Below are positions 44,946-55,963 of a DNA stretch of 64,000 nucleotides, piece by piece. The stretch is from Costus lasius (lineage: Eukaryota > Streptophyta > Magnoliopsida > Zingiberales > Costaceae). Position 1 is the stretch's first letter; every line of letters begins with the position of its first letter. The stretch spans positions 83,612,665-83,676,664 of the forward strand of contig CM050453.2 in assembly GCA_027563935.2 (NCBI GenBank), written 5' to 3'. The position numbers and the translations under genes are program-made. The notes beneath the pieces are model-generated. The model was not told the origin of the DNA. It did not search any database and was given only the letters and a program-made list of their open reading frames with translations.

Positions 44946-46036
44946 ATGCCTAGAGCTCTTAAGACATGTACTATTTTTCCTAAAGATCTAGAGATTGAAT
45001 GCACTTTTCGCCTTTGGAGAAAGCTACAATTTCAAAATCAAAAGCTACAAAGGAACACGCAATGGCGAACAATCAATCACTTAGGGATTTTGTCGTACCT
45101 AATTTTCTGGGGTTCAATTCCAGCATTATTTGCCCAGCTGTTGAGGCGAACAACTTTGAGTTAAAACCAGCTTTGATGACCATGGTTCAGCAGAACAAGT
45201 TTGGAGGTTCTCCCACACAGGATCCTAACTTACATCTTGCTATTTTTCTTGAATATTGTGATACTGTAAAAATAAATAGTGTATCTGCTGACGTTATTAG
45301 ACTAAGATTATTCCCATTTTCTCCTACATGTCATGCTTTTGCCAATTGCCAGTTTCTAGCCTTACCACAAGAAGATTCTTGTCAGGATCAAGTGAATGCT
45401 TTAGGTAGTTACAACTAGAGACAAGTGAATGATCCATATTCGGCTACTTATATCCTAAGCTAGAGGTACCACCCTAACCTTTCCTATAGAAATAATCAAG
45501 GGCAAGCTCCTTAGCCGAACAAAAGGCAGCCTCCAGGTTTCTAGTCTAGGCACCAAGTTCTGCCTCAGAAGTCTAACCTTGAGGCCCTTTTGGAAGACTT
45601 CGTTGTTGCTCATAAAAAGCATAACGAATATGTATATGATGCTATTAAGCATCTAACATCTCATGTGGACACCTTGGCAACCCATAATAAGATGTTAAAG
45701 AGCCAAATAGCTCAACATGCAAGCACTACCATTAGGCCCATGGGTAAGCTTCCAGGGCAACCAAAAATGAATCCTAAGGAACACTGTAATGCCATAACCA
45801 CGAGGAGTGGTAAGCAGTTAAATGAGCCTCGGATGCCAGACAATGAACCAATACCTGTAGCTAGTGAACAGCAACCTAAGGAGTCCTTACCTGAAAAGGA
45901 CATACCAGTGGAAAAAGAGAAAGAGAAGGAGCAGGTTTATATAGGTCTGCCTGCCTATGTCCCACCTGTTCCTTTCCCTCAGAGGCTTACAAAGGCGAGG
46001 CTGGACATCAGTTCGACAAATTTCTTGAGGTATTGA
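44946..46036 (+). pseudogene. gag: Athila-type gag, internally deleted (family B copy 1)
   Basis: The frame shifts early (about 45000). Recognisable parts are VEANNFELKPALMTMVQQ, DVIRLRLFPFS and, after 45590, a DTLATHNKMLKSQ coiled-coil-like segment and NPKEHCNAITTRSGKQL. The central capsid part and the zinc knuckle, about 500 bases, are missing: the frame goes from LFPFSPTCHA directly into DQVNALGSYN. Stops near 45416, 45461, 45512 and 45542 are all TAG. It cannot make a working capsid protein. Confidence 0.8.
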
Positions 46037-46886
46037 AAATATTACATATTAACATTCCTTTTAGTGATGCTTTATCGTAGATGCTAACATACACAAAGTT
46101 CTTAGAGGATATTCTTTCCAATAATCATAAAATTGAGGAACATGGCACTGTGGCACTTACAGAGGAGTATCGTGCAATAATTTAGAACAAGATACCTCAT
46201 AAATTGAAAGATCCTGGAAGCTTCTCGATTCCTTACTAGATCGGCGATATGTCTTTTGAAGGAGCACTGTGTGACTTGGGCGCGAGCGTGAGCTTGATGC
46301 CTTTGTCAATTTGTAAGAAACTTGACATAGGGGACATGAAGCCAACTACTTTTTTGCTTCAGCTTGCTGATCATTCTATTCGACGTCCAATGGGGATATT
46401 AGAGGACGTCCTGATCAAAGTTGATAGAATTTTGTACCTGCAGATTTTGTGGCGCTATAAATGGAAGAAGATGTCAAATTACCTATTATTTTAGGGAGGC
46501 CATTCTTAGCCACTACAAGCGATGTGATAGATATGAAGAAAGGAAGATTGACTCTAAATATCGGTGAGAATAATATTGATTTCGATCTTTCCTCTTCTCT
46601 AAACAAACCTTATTTTGCAGATTCTTGTTGTAGCGTGGGTACAATAGACTGTGAAATTCAGCATGTAGAAGGTATGAAAAAAGATTTAGACCCTTTGGAA
46701 GTATGCCTTGATGAACAAAAGGGTGAAGAAGAAGATATGGGTGATGAAGCTCTAGCATACGCACAGATTTTGGATTTGAGCTGGACAATTGAGCCTTGCA
46801 AGGCAAAAGCTGAAAAGCTAATTTTGGTAAACCTGAACCAATTAAGAGAAATAAGTTGGAACTTACGTCGCTCCCACAGAATCTAA
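46037..46886 (+). pseudogene. pro: Athila-type aspartic protease (family B copy 1)
   Basis: The active site ALCDLGASVSLMP (near 46265) keeps the catalytic Asp. A frameshift near 46430 separates it from ILGRPFLATTSDVID (near 46485) and LNIGENNIDFDL. TAG stops at 46078, 46183 and 46236 lie in the linker from gag. After the protease an acidic linker leads to RT. The motif order is as in the other copies. Confidence 0.8.
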
Positions 46887-47848
46887 GGTATGAATTTTTG
46901 GGAGAAGATTCCACTAATCTAGTGATTGCCAGCGTGAGTTTGGATAAAGTTCAGATGAAAATGTTGCTCGATGAGCTTTGATTGCATAGAAAGGTAATCG
47001 GTTATTTGTTAGATGATATTCATGGTATTAAGCCTTCTCTATGTATGCACAAGATTTTCTTAGAGAAAAATTACAAGCCCTCCATTGAGTATCAATGCCG
47101 ATTAAATCCCATTATGAAGGAGCTGGTGAAAAAGGAGATCCAGAAGTTGCTTGATGCTAGGGTGATATACCTAATTTTTGATAATGAATGGGTTAGCCCA
47201 GTTTACATTGTTCTTAAGAAAGGGGGAATCACAGCCGTTAAGAATGAAAACAATGAGTTGATTCCTATGAAAACATTGTTCTTCTAGATACCGATTCATT
47301 CGGAAGACCAAGAGAAGACTACCTTCACGTGTCCATATGCAACTTTTGCCTACAAGCCCATGCCCTTCGGTCTATGCAATGTGCCGGCCACATTTCAAAG
47401 ACGCATGATGGCTATCTTTTCGGATTTTATTGAAAATATTATGGATGATTTTTCAGTATACGGATCCTCATTTGATGCTTGTTTGACTAATCTATCTCCT
47501 ATTTGGTAGAGATGTGAGGAGGTTAATTTAGTCCTTAACTAGGAGAAGTGTCATTTCATGATTTGAGATGGGATCATCCTCGGACATCTCATCTCGCAGA
47601 GGGGCATTGAAGTGGATAAAGCTAAAATTGAAGTCATTGAAAAATTACCTCCACCTGCCTCCGTCAAAGCGATTCACAGTTTTTTAGGACATGCTGGATT
47701 TTATCGTCGTTTTATTAAAGATTTTTCTAAGATTGCTAGGCCTCTTACAAATTTGTTAGCTAAAGATGTTGTTTTCCTTTTTGACAGGGACTGTATGGAA
47801 GCTTTTGAGAAGTTAATGAAAGCCCTTGTTTCAATGCCCATTATGCAA
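46887..47848 (+). pseudogene. pol: Athila-type reverse transcriptase, deleted (family B copy 1)
   Basis: The N-terminal RT part has CMHKIFLEKNYKPS and NPIMKELVKKEIQKLLDARVIY. About 50 residues, holding the first catalytic Asp, are lost between NNELIPM and the QIPIHSEDQ-like stretch (near 47280). The MPFGLCNVPATFQRRMM and MDDFSVYG motifs remain, but about four residues are missing just before MDD. RT thumb follows (KAIHSFLGHAGFYRRFIKDFSKIARPL). It stops at 47848 because family A inserted there. It is the only RT of the Athila type in the window. Confidence 0.85.
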
Positions 47849-49286
47849 TGATGCCCTGCATTCTAATAGTGATTTCTAGTGTTATTCCATGCCAAATCCA
47901 GGCTTCTTTTAATGTTTTCATGCTTCATGTAGACTTATTTACTAAAAAGCTTTAGAATCTTCACTATTTCTTGTTTTCATGAAATTTTAGGTAAAATCAC
48001 CCAATTTTGAAGTATTTTGAAGATTTTAGGGCCATGGGGTGATTCCCTATGTGAAGACGAAGCTGCCCATCAAATTTGGAGTCAATCGAAGCTTATTTGG
48101 AAAAATACGGCCAGGTGAACCCGGCGGGGTTCACCGGTGCTTTTGACAATAACCGAAACTCACATAACACTTCACTGGTAGGTGAACCCGGCGGGGTTCA
48201 CTCGTGATTCTTTCTAAAAGAATTTCGGCAGAAGACTATAGTAAGCTTCACCACCTAGTGAACCCAACGAGGTTCACTCGTGATAACAACTGGGGTGTCC
48301 GACCTCTTCTCAGATTTCCTTTGATTTTGAACCCTACAGATGTCCAAAGTTAGCAAGTGAGCACGTTTTGGAAAGCTTATTGAGAGGTGAATCAATAGGA
48401 TATAAAAGCCCTCTCTGAAACTTTCTAATGATGGAAAAATCAGCGCACGAGTGGGCTAGGGTGAGAAGGAACGGTGACAACATGATTTCCAGGCGATTTT
48501 GTGAGATTGGATCATCGAACCATCGCGATTCTTGGTGATTTGCTTTGGTTTATCATCTCCTACCTCTCAGAAGCACTTTCTTCTAGTTTTCCTATCTTTA
48601 TAAAGAGAGTTTTGTGCGATTTCATGAATATTGTAGCGTAAAACCTATTTCGGGGCTTAGTTGAAGCCCGCAGACGAATTCTTATTGTGAAACTTATTTC
48701 GTACTGTTAATTTGGATTCTTGCTGAGCATATTTTACTTTGCTATGCATATTTCATGATTACACCTTGGCCACGTATTATCATGCTCCAGTCGGCACGAT
48801 TCATACCGAGAGGAGGATCGTGGCGGTAGATCTTCTTAGTAAAACATGTGAATCCATGACACGAGAGTGCTTGGTTTTCACTCGAGGATTTCATATCCTT
48901 CCTCATAACGCATAGGGTTTATTTAGAACGATCCACCGTGAGAGTAGAAGACCGTTCTAGATAAACACCGAGGTGCACCACCGAGAGGGGGCATCTTATA
49001 CCTTAGGGAAAGGTTCCTTATGCGAAACTGAGATTTCATGTAACAGATCTCCTAAATTGCAATAAGAATTGTTAGCGTGGTTAATGTTAAAGCCCTGATA
49101 TCTCTCATATATATGCTCTCCCCATAGTTGCTTTGATTTCTTGCTCTTAGAAAATCGACATTAAAACATTGCTTCGAATTGCTTAGCTATTAAAACTTAG
49201 ACTTTTTGGTACTTAACCTTGTTCCCTACGGGTTCGACAACCTTTTATATTACTACGACATAACCGCGCACTTGCGGAACATGTCA
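47849..49286 (+). repeat. 5' LTR of family A copy 2
   Basis: TGATGCCCTGCATTC to GGAACATGTCA, 1438 bp. It is the plus-strand version of 18695-20199. TATAAAAG at 48401-48408. Three palindromes precede it (48108-48285). The 3' part has GAGAGGAGGATCGTGG and ACCGAGAGGGGGCATC blocks also seen in copy 1. Confidence 0.85.
48108..48285 (+). promoter_or_regulatory. palindrome array upstream of TATA, family A copy 2
   Basis: Three GGTGAACCC..GGGTTCACC-type palindromes at about 48113, 48180 and 48257. The last is AGTGAACCCAACGAGGTTCACT, so the arms changed but still pair. They end about 115 bases before TATAAAAG. Confidence 0.7.
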
Positions 49287-49292
49287 AGTTTT

Positions 49293-49310
49293 TGGCGCCG
49301 TTACTGGGGA
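49293..49310 (+). promoter_or_regulatory. tRNA-Asp-type primer-binding site, family A copy 2
   Basis: TGGCGCCGTTACTGGGGA matches the tRNA-Asp complement at 16 of 18 positions, six bases after the LTR end. Confidence 0.85.
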
Positions 49311-49446
49311 ACAACAGTTAATATTAGTATATTTCTATGGATTGGTAGACTAAGCTTTAGTTAGTTTTTCTTACACTACTGCAACTTTTCTTTATTTTCT
49401 ATTTGTCATCTGCCTAGGACTTTAAAATTTTGTCTGACACCTATTT

Positions 49447-50087
49447 ATGCAAAGAAGTTCCAGGGCAGGTGAATTCTTTGATATCAATTTTCAAATAGAA
49501 CGAACATTCAGAAGAAGGAGAAAGCTTAATCAACTTCAGCAGAAGGAAGACAAAGATCAGATGGAGCATATTCAATTAGACATGAACAATGATCAAGTAC
49601 CCCAACCTGTGGAGAACAACAATAATAACAGCACACTAAGAGATTATGATGCTCCCTATGTTCATGGGATACAATTAGGAATTGCAAGGCCTACTGTAGA
49701 GGCCAATAATTTTGAGATTAAACCTGTTTTACTTTCTATGGTTCAACAACATCAATTTGGGAGTTCTCCTCTTGAGGACCCCAACATGCAACTTTCTATA
49801 TTTTTAGAGTACTACGATACATTGAAAATTAATGGTGTTTTTACTGATGCTATCAGGTTGAGATTGTTTCCCTTCTCTTTAAGGGACAAAGCATGAGCTT
49901 GCCTTCACACAATTCCTTCAGCTTCAATAAGGAAATGGGAAGAATTATCACAAGCCTTTCTCTCCAAATATTTCCCTCCATCCAAGACTATTCAACTGAG
50001 AAATTAAATAACTAGCTTTATGCAGAAGGATGGAGAATCTTTATATGAGGCTTGGGAAAGATTCAAAGAGCTACAAAGAATGTGCCC
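49447..50087 (+). pseudogene. gag: Athila-type gag, N-terminal part (family A copy 2)
   Basis: The frame begins MQRSSRAGEFFDINFQIERT and has VEANNFEIKPVLLSMVQQ and DAIRLRLFPFSLRDKA, then a TGA where Trp is expected (near 49894), a TAA where Gln is expected (near 50005), and ITSFMQKDGESLYEAWERFKELQRMCP up to the insertion point. The remainder is at 60494. Confidence 0.85.
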
Positions 50088-52027
50088 TGATGACACCAAA
50101 ATTTATAGTAAATTTTGTGCTATTTCATAGATCTTTTTGTGTCATATTCATGCTCTTTTGCTTATTTTTATGCCTTTTTTTATCAAATATTGCGGAATCT
50201 GCACATTTTCTAGTTTTTGATGATTTTCAGGTAAAAAGACACTATTTTTAGGTGTTTTCAAGCAAATTAAGATGCATGGTTGAATTCCCACCATCAAGAG
50301 AAGATTACATGTCAAATTTCACACAAATTAGAGCTTCACATCAAAATACGGTAGGGCCGTAATCCAAATTACGGTACTATGGTTTCACTGCACCTACAAA
50401 ACAAACCACAGCACTACCGTACTTTGTGAGCACTGCCGTATTTTGGGAAGATTTTGTACAAAACGTTTTGCGTAAATTATGGTCATGCCGTAATGTATTT
50501 CACGGGCCGTAATCTGGGTTCAATTTCGTACAGAAAGTTTGGTGGATTTTACGGCGCTGCCGTAACCAAAATTACGGGCCGTATTTCGAGTCAATTTTTC
50601 ACCTGAGAGATTTGATGTAACCACGGCACTGTCGTAATGCATTTCACGGTACCGTAATTCTGGATGATTTCTGTACCAAGAATTTTTACTGAAATTACGA
50701 CACTACCGTAATGGTTTTCACGGCCGTAATTGTAACCCAGACCCACGATTTTCATGGACTATTTAAAGCCCGATTCTTGTGCAGATAATTACAAATGGTC
50801 TAGGCCATCAATTGGAGATCTGTAAAAAGGAAAATACTCGTCAGATCAAGAAGAGGAGACACAGATGAAAAGCCCCAATTTTGATCCACGATTCAGAGAG
50901 AAATCGAGTTCTTCACTGTCACCCTAGGTTTTGCCACTGGGAAGCGTACAGTACATCTCCGGCCATAAAATTTGTGGTGAAGCTGCGCATAGAGGAGGAG
51001 AAGATTCCTCAGAAGTTTCAGAACAAAAGGAGATCGATCAAAAGAGAAATCAACAGAAGACTCATCGCTGACACTGTTCATCACCGAAATTACAGCTGTA
51101 ATTTCCATTACAGCCGTGCTGTAAAGTTTATTTATCCTTTCTCTTCGATTTCTTCTGATCCTTTGATACTATGGATTTTTGTAATTCTTCCATTATGCTA
51201 GCTTAAACACTTATTGGGACATGGGGGAGTAATTTCCCTCAATTTCTTAATGACTAGATTATTTTTACCTTTGTCATGATAATTTTTCTATGATAATTCT
51301 ACTTATGTGATGATTGCCTTTAATTCTCCAATGATTCATATTGTTAGCATGATTTAGAGTTTTTGCGATATGGACCAAAAGATGATTTGTGAAAACTTGG
51401 AACCCTAAAATTGAATGTTAGGAACTCATCGTAAGAAATTAGGTTTGTTCTTATTTCTCGATTTTAGAAGCATATTGCCGTCATGTTAATAATCTGAATC
51501 TAGGATTGAGTTAATGAGATAAACATGATAATACTGTGAGAAATCAAGTATTGGATTGTTGGAGAACCTTAAGTAGAGCTTGTGAAAATTATAGTATGAA
51601 AGTATGTAGTTTTCATTTGAGATGATTTATTTAGAATTCGGATGCATGAAAGTGATCTTTGAGTTCTTTATCAATGATTTACTTATCTTTAGCATTGAAT
51701 AAATCCTGCATGAAAGTGAGGATTGGTTCTTTGTAAATTGTCTGCACAAAAGTGAGATTATTTCTTTATTAAGTAAATTTTATCTTTATCATAATGAAAT
51801 TTGATTGACGAACATCTATTCATATCTAGTCATGGAAATTAAGGTGCATGAAACCCTAGTCCCAATTTCTCTCTCTGATATTTTCGTGTAGCTTTCGATA
51901 GTTTACTCTCATATTTTCGGTTGCCTAGCTAGTAAGAAGTTGATTGTGCGGTACTTGGCAAATGAGGTCTCTGTGGTTTGATATCTTAATTATTACTTCG
52001 AGTATCCGTGCACTTGCGGACACAACA
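50088..52027 (+). repeat. 5' LTR of family C copy 1
   Basis: TGATGACACCAAAATTTATAG to GGACACAACA, 1940 bp. TATTTAAAG at 50760-50768 is the likely TATA box, directly after the dyad array (50345-50735). The 3' part contains repeated GCATGAAAGTGA blocks (51640-51760) and CTTGCGGACA before the end. Confidence 0.9.
50345..50735 (+). promoter_or_regulatory. YACGG/CCGTR dyad array upstream of TATA, family C copy 1 5' LTR
   Basis: About six units, 71-74 bases apart (cores at about 50348, 50408, 50479, 50551, 50623, 50697). A typical unit is TTACGGCGCTGCCGTAA (50549-50565), six bases, then TTACGGGCCGTA (50572-50583), and later CACGGCACTGTCGTAA then TTCACGGTACCGTAA (50643-50657). Between units is CTGTACCGAGAATTT-like spacer. 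The array ends about 25 bases before TATTTAAAG, which suggests an upstream activating region. Confidence 0.8.
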
Positions 52028-52033
52028 AGTTTT

Positions 52034-52051
52034 TGGCGCCGTTGCCGGGGA
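52034..52051 (+). promoter_or_regulatory. perfect tRNA-Asp primer-binding site, family C copy 1
   Basis: TGGCGCCGTTGCCGGGGA equals the complement of the plant tRNA-Asp 3' end at all 18 positions. It is intact, although the element has no polymerase gene. Confidence 0.9.
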
Positions 52052-52171
52052 CCTTGGTTTTTGTCAATATTGAAGATATTGAAAGTATTGCTAGACTAGG
52101 TTTTGTTCATTGTTTATTTTCTGTTTTCTATTTTTCTATTCTATTGAAATCATTTGATCTATGTACTTTGC

Positions 52172-53600
52172 ATGCGCAGGAATCTCAGATCAGGACCTAG
52201 TTCCTTTTGATCCTGAAATAAATAAAACTCTTAGACTGCGCAGGAAACTTAGATTTGAAGAGAGTCAATAAGTAAAAGAAGTGACCATGGCAGAACAGAT
52301 ATCACTTAGGGACTATGCAGCCCCTAATCCCTAGGAGATTCACTCTAGTATTGCTAGACTAGTGATAGAGGCTAACAACTTTGAAATCAAGCCTGCTTTC
52401 TTATCTATGATTCAACAGAACTAGTTTGGAGGATCTCCACTTGAAGATCCTAACCAACACCTTGCTTTGTTTCTTGAATTATGTGATATGATCAAGATAA
52501 ATGGCGTTTCTAATGATGCATTAAAACTGAGATTGTTTCCTTTTTCTCTTAGCAACCGAGCGCATTCTTGGCTTCAAGCTCAACCTACCGGTACCTTCAC
52601 CACATGGGAACAATTGTCCAATGCCTTCTTGATGAAATACTTTCCACCAAGCAAGACCATCCAAATGAGAAACCAGATCACAAGTTTTGCATAGAGAGAT
52701 GGTGAATCTTTTAGCGAGGCATGAGAGCATTTCAATGATTTGCAACGGAAGTGTCCTCACCATGGCCTTGAAAATTGGGTTTTAATTCATACTTTTTACA
52801 ATGGTTTGCTATATAATATCAGACTAACTATTGATGCTGCTGCATGAGGAGCTCTCATGAGCAGGACCATTGAAGATGCCTTCAAGTTCCTTGAGGAGAT
52901 GGCTTTAAATCACAATCAGTGGACTTCTGAGAGAGGAGTGCTGTATCGACCTTCTCAAGGTAAGAACGAAAGTGATAGTTGGCGCACCTTGGCAGAAAAG
53001 GTAGGCTCTTTATGCAATAAATTTATTGTGTGTGATATCTGTGGTAGTAATGGTCATATTTCTGAAGAGTGTAAGGTCATTACTAATCAGGGCAGTGAAC
53101 AAGTTAATGCATTAGGGAATTTTAATCAAAGTATAAATAATGATCCCTATTCTAGTACTTACAACCCTGGATGGAGGAATCACCCCAACCTATCTTGGAA
53201 GAGTAATAACAATGTAGGGGGACAAACTAAAAATAGAGGATACCAACAAAGAACAAATCAAAATCAAAATCAACCCCAAAATTCAAATATTGAATCCATG
53301 CAGGAAAAGTTCATGGCTAATCAAAATCAATTCATGACTAATCAAAACAAAGAAATTTAAGATCTTAAGGAAATGGTTAGCCAACTTGCTTCTCAAGTAG
53401 GATCTCTAGCAGCCAACAATAAGATATTAGAAAATCAAATAGCACAACAAACAAGCACTTCTTATAGACCCCCAGGAAAATTACCTGCTAAACTTGAATT
53501 AAACCCTAGGGAGCACTGTAATGCTATTATCACTAGAAGTGGGAGGCAATTAGAGGAACCTAAAAAGAAATCTAAGGATAATAAAAAAGAGCCTAATGAT
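52172..53600 (+). pseudogene. gag: Athila-type gag (family C copy 1)
   Basis: After an early frameshift (about 52200) one frame runs to 54190. It has IEANNFEIKPAFLSMIQQ, DALKLRLFPFSLSNRAHSWL, TTWEQLSNAFLMKYFPPSKT, CPHHGLENWVLIHTFYNGL, and the zinc knuckle CDICGSNGHISEEC (near 53033-53075). In-frame stops near 52271, 52333, 52423, 52693, 52723, 52846 and 53358 are the only breaks. A Gln/Asn-rich region (53210-53350) follows the knuckle. The conserved NPREHCNAIITRSGRQLE lies at about 53505. Confidence 0.85.
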
Positions 53601-54735
53601 GGACATGACCATGAATTAGACTTAGAAAAATCTTCTGTGCATGAGCAATCCCAAACTAGTTTGCCACCTCACCAGGGTGATGAACCTAAAGGTGATGTGT
53701 CATGTCAGACAGATATTTCTAAACCTAATTCTCCTACACCTTATAGGCCACCTATACCCTTTCCTCAAAGGTTAGTGCAAGCAAAATTAGATAAACAATT
53801 TGGGAAATTTCTTGATGTTTTAAAGAAGCTTTACATTAACATTCCATTCACTGAAGCTTTATCTCAAATGCCTTCATATGCCAAATTTTTGAAAGTGATC
53901 TTGTCTAATAAGAGGAAAATAGAGGACTATGGTACTGTGGCTTTAACTGAAGATTGTAGTGCAATTATCCAGAATAAACTGCCACCAAAATTAAAAGATC
54001 CAGGTAGTTTCTCTATACCTTGTTCTATTGGAAGCTTGGCTTTTGACCTAGCCTTATATGATTTGGATGTCAGTGTAAGCCTAATGCCACTATCTATTTG
54101 CAGGAAACTGGACATTGGAGAGCTTAAACCAACCTTAATATCTTTACAGCTCGGTAAAGTATCCTGTTGGTATTTTAGAAAATGTTCAAATCAAAGTAGG
54201 TAAGTATTTTATTCCTGCAGATTTTGTAGTCCTTGAGATGGAAGAAAGTCATAAAAATCCCATCATCCTTGGTAGACCCTTTCTAGCCACTGCAGGAGCA
54301 CTGATAGATGTTAAGAAAGGAAAACTCACACTAAATATAGGAGAAAACATAATTGAGTTTGAATTGGCAGATTCACTAAACAAACTTTCATATTCAGGAT
54401 CATGTTGTAGTGTTGATGTAGTAGATAATATTGTTAGTGATGTGCACAATTTATTTGATGAATCATTTAATATTGAAACTAACACTTTTTCTGAATGTAT
54501 GGATAAGGGATTTCAGGAGAAAACACATCCAATTTTTGAAAAAAGGAAGAAGAAGAGGCCAAGGAGAAAAAGAGGCTCAAAATTACTTGATCAAGGAAGA
54601 AAATTTCTAAGTAAAATTGGACACTATTTCATGAATGAGCCTTATATTGTCAAAAATGGCGCACAAACCAAAGAAAAATCAGAGTGGCAACTGAAGAAAT
54701 CAAGATCAAATCCGAGTGCAGAACCATCAAGCTAA
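53601..54735 (+). pseudogene. pro: Athila-type protease region (family C copy 1)
   Basis: It continues from gag through PPIPFPQRL and DKQFGKFLDVLKKLYINIPFTEAL. The active site reads ALYDLDVSVSLMP: the Asp is kept, but the following Gly-Ala of the other copies is Asp-Val, which should abolish activity. A frameshift near 54150 precedes ILGRPFLATAGALIDVKKGKL (near 54262). A basic C-terminal tail (KKRPRRKRG, near 54550) ends at 54735. It is not followed by RT; the next landmark is the pol-end motif. Confidence 0.85.
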
Positions 54736-55963
54736 TGACCTTTAAATTAGCGCTTCTTAGGAGGCAACCCAAGCACTCTTTCTTTAGTTCATTCTCTTTT
54801 ATTTTACTTGTTTTTCTTTTATTTTTGCTTTTAGAACTAATTTTTCTTTTATTTTTGTTGGTAAAATCAAGTTTTGGCGCAAATTACGGCACTACCTGAA
54901 TGCAAATTACGACGCTGTATTTCCAGTCCATTTTCGACCAGAAAGTTGAGATGAGATTACAGCACTGCCGTAAGTCTTTTCACGTGCCATATTTTGTCTC
55001 CAAAATCTTCCCAATAGATTATGGGCCGAATTTTGTGAAATTAATTTTTACATCAAAAAAAAATTCTGTGATTGTTTTTACGGTACTACCATAACCAATT
55101 TCACGGCACCGTATTTTTGAGCGTTTTCTCTGCCGAGAGTTTCAAGCGTTTCACGACGGTGCCATAACCATTTTTATGGTACCTTATTTGCTATAGGTTT
55201 TTGACCCGAGAGTTTTTTTTTGAAATTACGGTACTACAGTATTCATTTTACACGGTACCGTAATTAGGGACATTTTTCGACCCGAGAGTTTGAGCCATTT
55301 TACGGTACTGCCGTTTTGATATTATGGCCCGTGTTTTTTGAATTCACCAGATTACGACACTGCTGTAACCAAAATCACGGCCGTAATTCTATCGGCCCAC
55401 GTGATTTACCCTACCATTTTTTAGGGTTTCTGTGCCATTTTCAAGGTTTTCCCGCATTCTCTTGTGCCGACTTTGAACCTCCAACCTTCAGAGCATGCCG
55501 GTGACCCTTCCCATCCAGTTTTCGCCGCCGATCTAGTAACATCTCACCTGATTCTTCAGTTTTAGCGAGTTTTGCGAGAGTTTCGCCCCTTTCTTCGTTT
55601 CTCCTCGCTTCTTAGTCGACTTCTGAAATCTTTGCTTCCATTTACTCCTTAGCTGACTTGCGAACCTTCCTTGTATGTTTCTGGAGATTTTTGACTTATT
55701 TTGAGAGTGATTTGAGCTTCAAACAAGCTAGATATGCTGAGTTCTTCATTTCACTATTACGCCCTAATTTTCTCTAGCTGAAATTCTGAATTTAAGCTTA
55801 GATTCAACTGATTTTTGCTTCTATAATGATTGTTGAGTAATGATGTTCATTTCTAAGGTGATTGGGAGTGTGATTTTCTATTAGAGTGCTATATTCTTGC
55901 TATATTCTTGCTATATTGTGCTATCATTTAAGTTGCAGCCCTAGTTCAACTATTGAATTGAGA
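54736..55963 (+). other. non-coding region with internal dyad array, family C copy 1
   Basis: It starts with the post-pol landmark GCGCTTCTTAGGAGGCAACC, a T-rich stretch, then the dyad array 54885-55400, then about 550 bases without coding features. In other Athila elements this gap between pol and the env-position ORF can be long. Near 55886-55915 three copies of GCTATATTCTT-like sequence occur before the ORF. Confidence 0.6.
54885..55400 (+). promoter_or_regulatory. internal copy of the YACGG/CCGTR dyad array, family C copy 1
   Basis: Units of the same kind as in the LTR, in the same orientation, with about 70-base spacing. Examples are CACGGCACCGTATTTTTG near 55102, TTACGGTACTACAGTA near 55226, CACGGTACCGTAATTAGG near 55251, and CACGGCCGTAATTC near 55376. 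Spacer CCGAGAGTTT recurs (about 55133, 55207, 55282). It lies about 560 bases upstream of the ATHILA-type ORF start (55964). Confidence 0.75.

Larger units (their letters stand above)
43321..47848 (+). mobile_element. Athila-type element, family B copy 1, cut by family A copy 2
   Basis: 5' LTR, tRNA-Asp-type PBS, gag, protease and RT follow in order. At 47849, where RNase H should begin (ALVSMPIMQ), a family A LTR starts. The rest of this element should lie beyond the right edge of the window, after family A. Its right target duplication is therefore not visible; the left flank is ACCAT. Confidence 0.85.

Noticed and set aside
50345..50735. Host promoter or satellite DNA
   Set aside because: The array recurs in both LTRs of the element and in another copy at 62605, so it belongs to the transposon.
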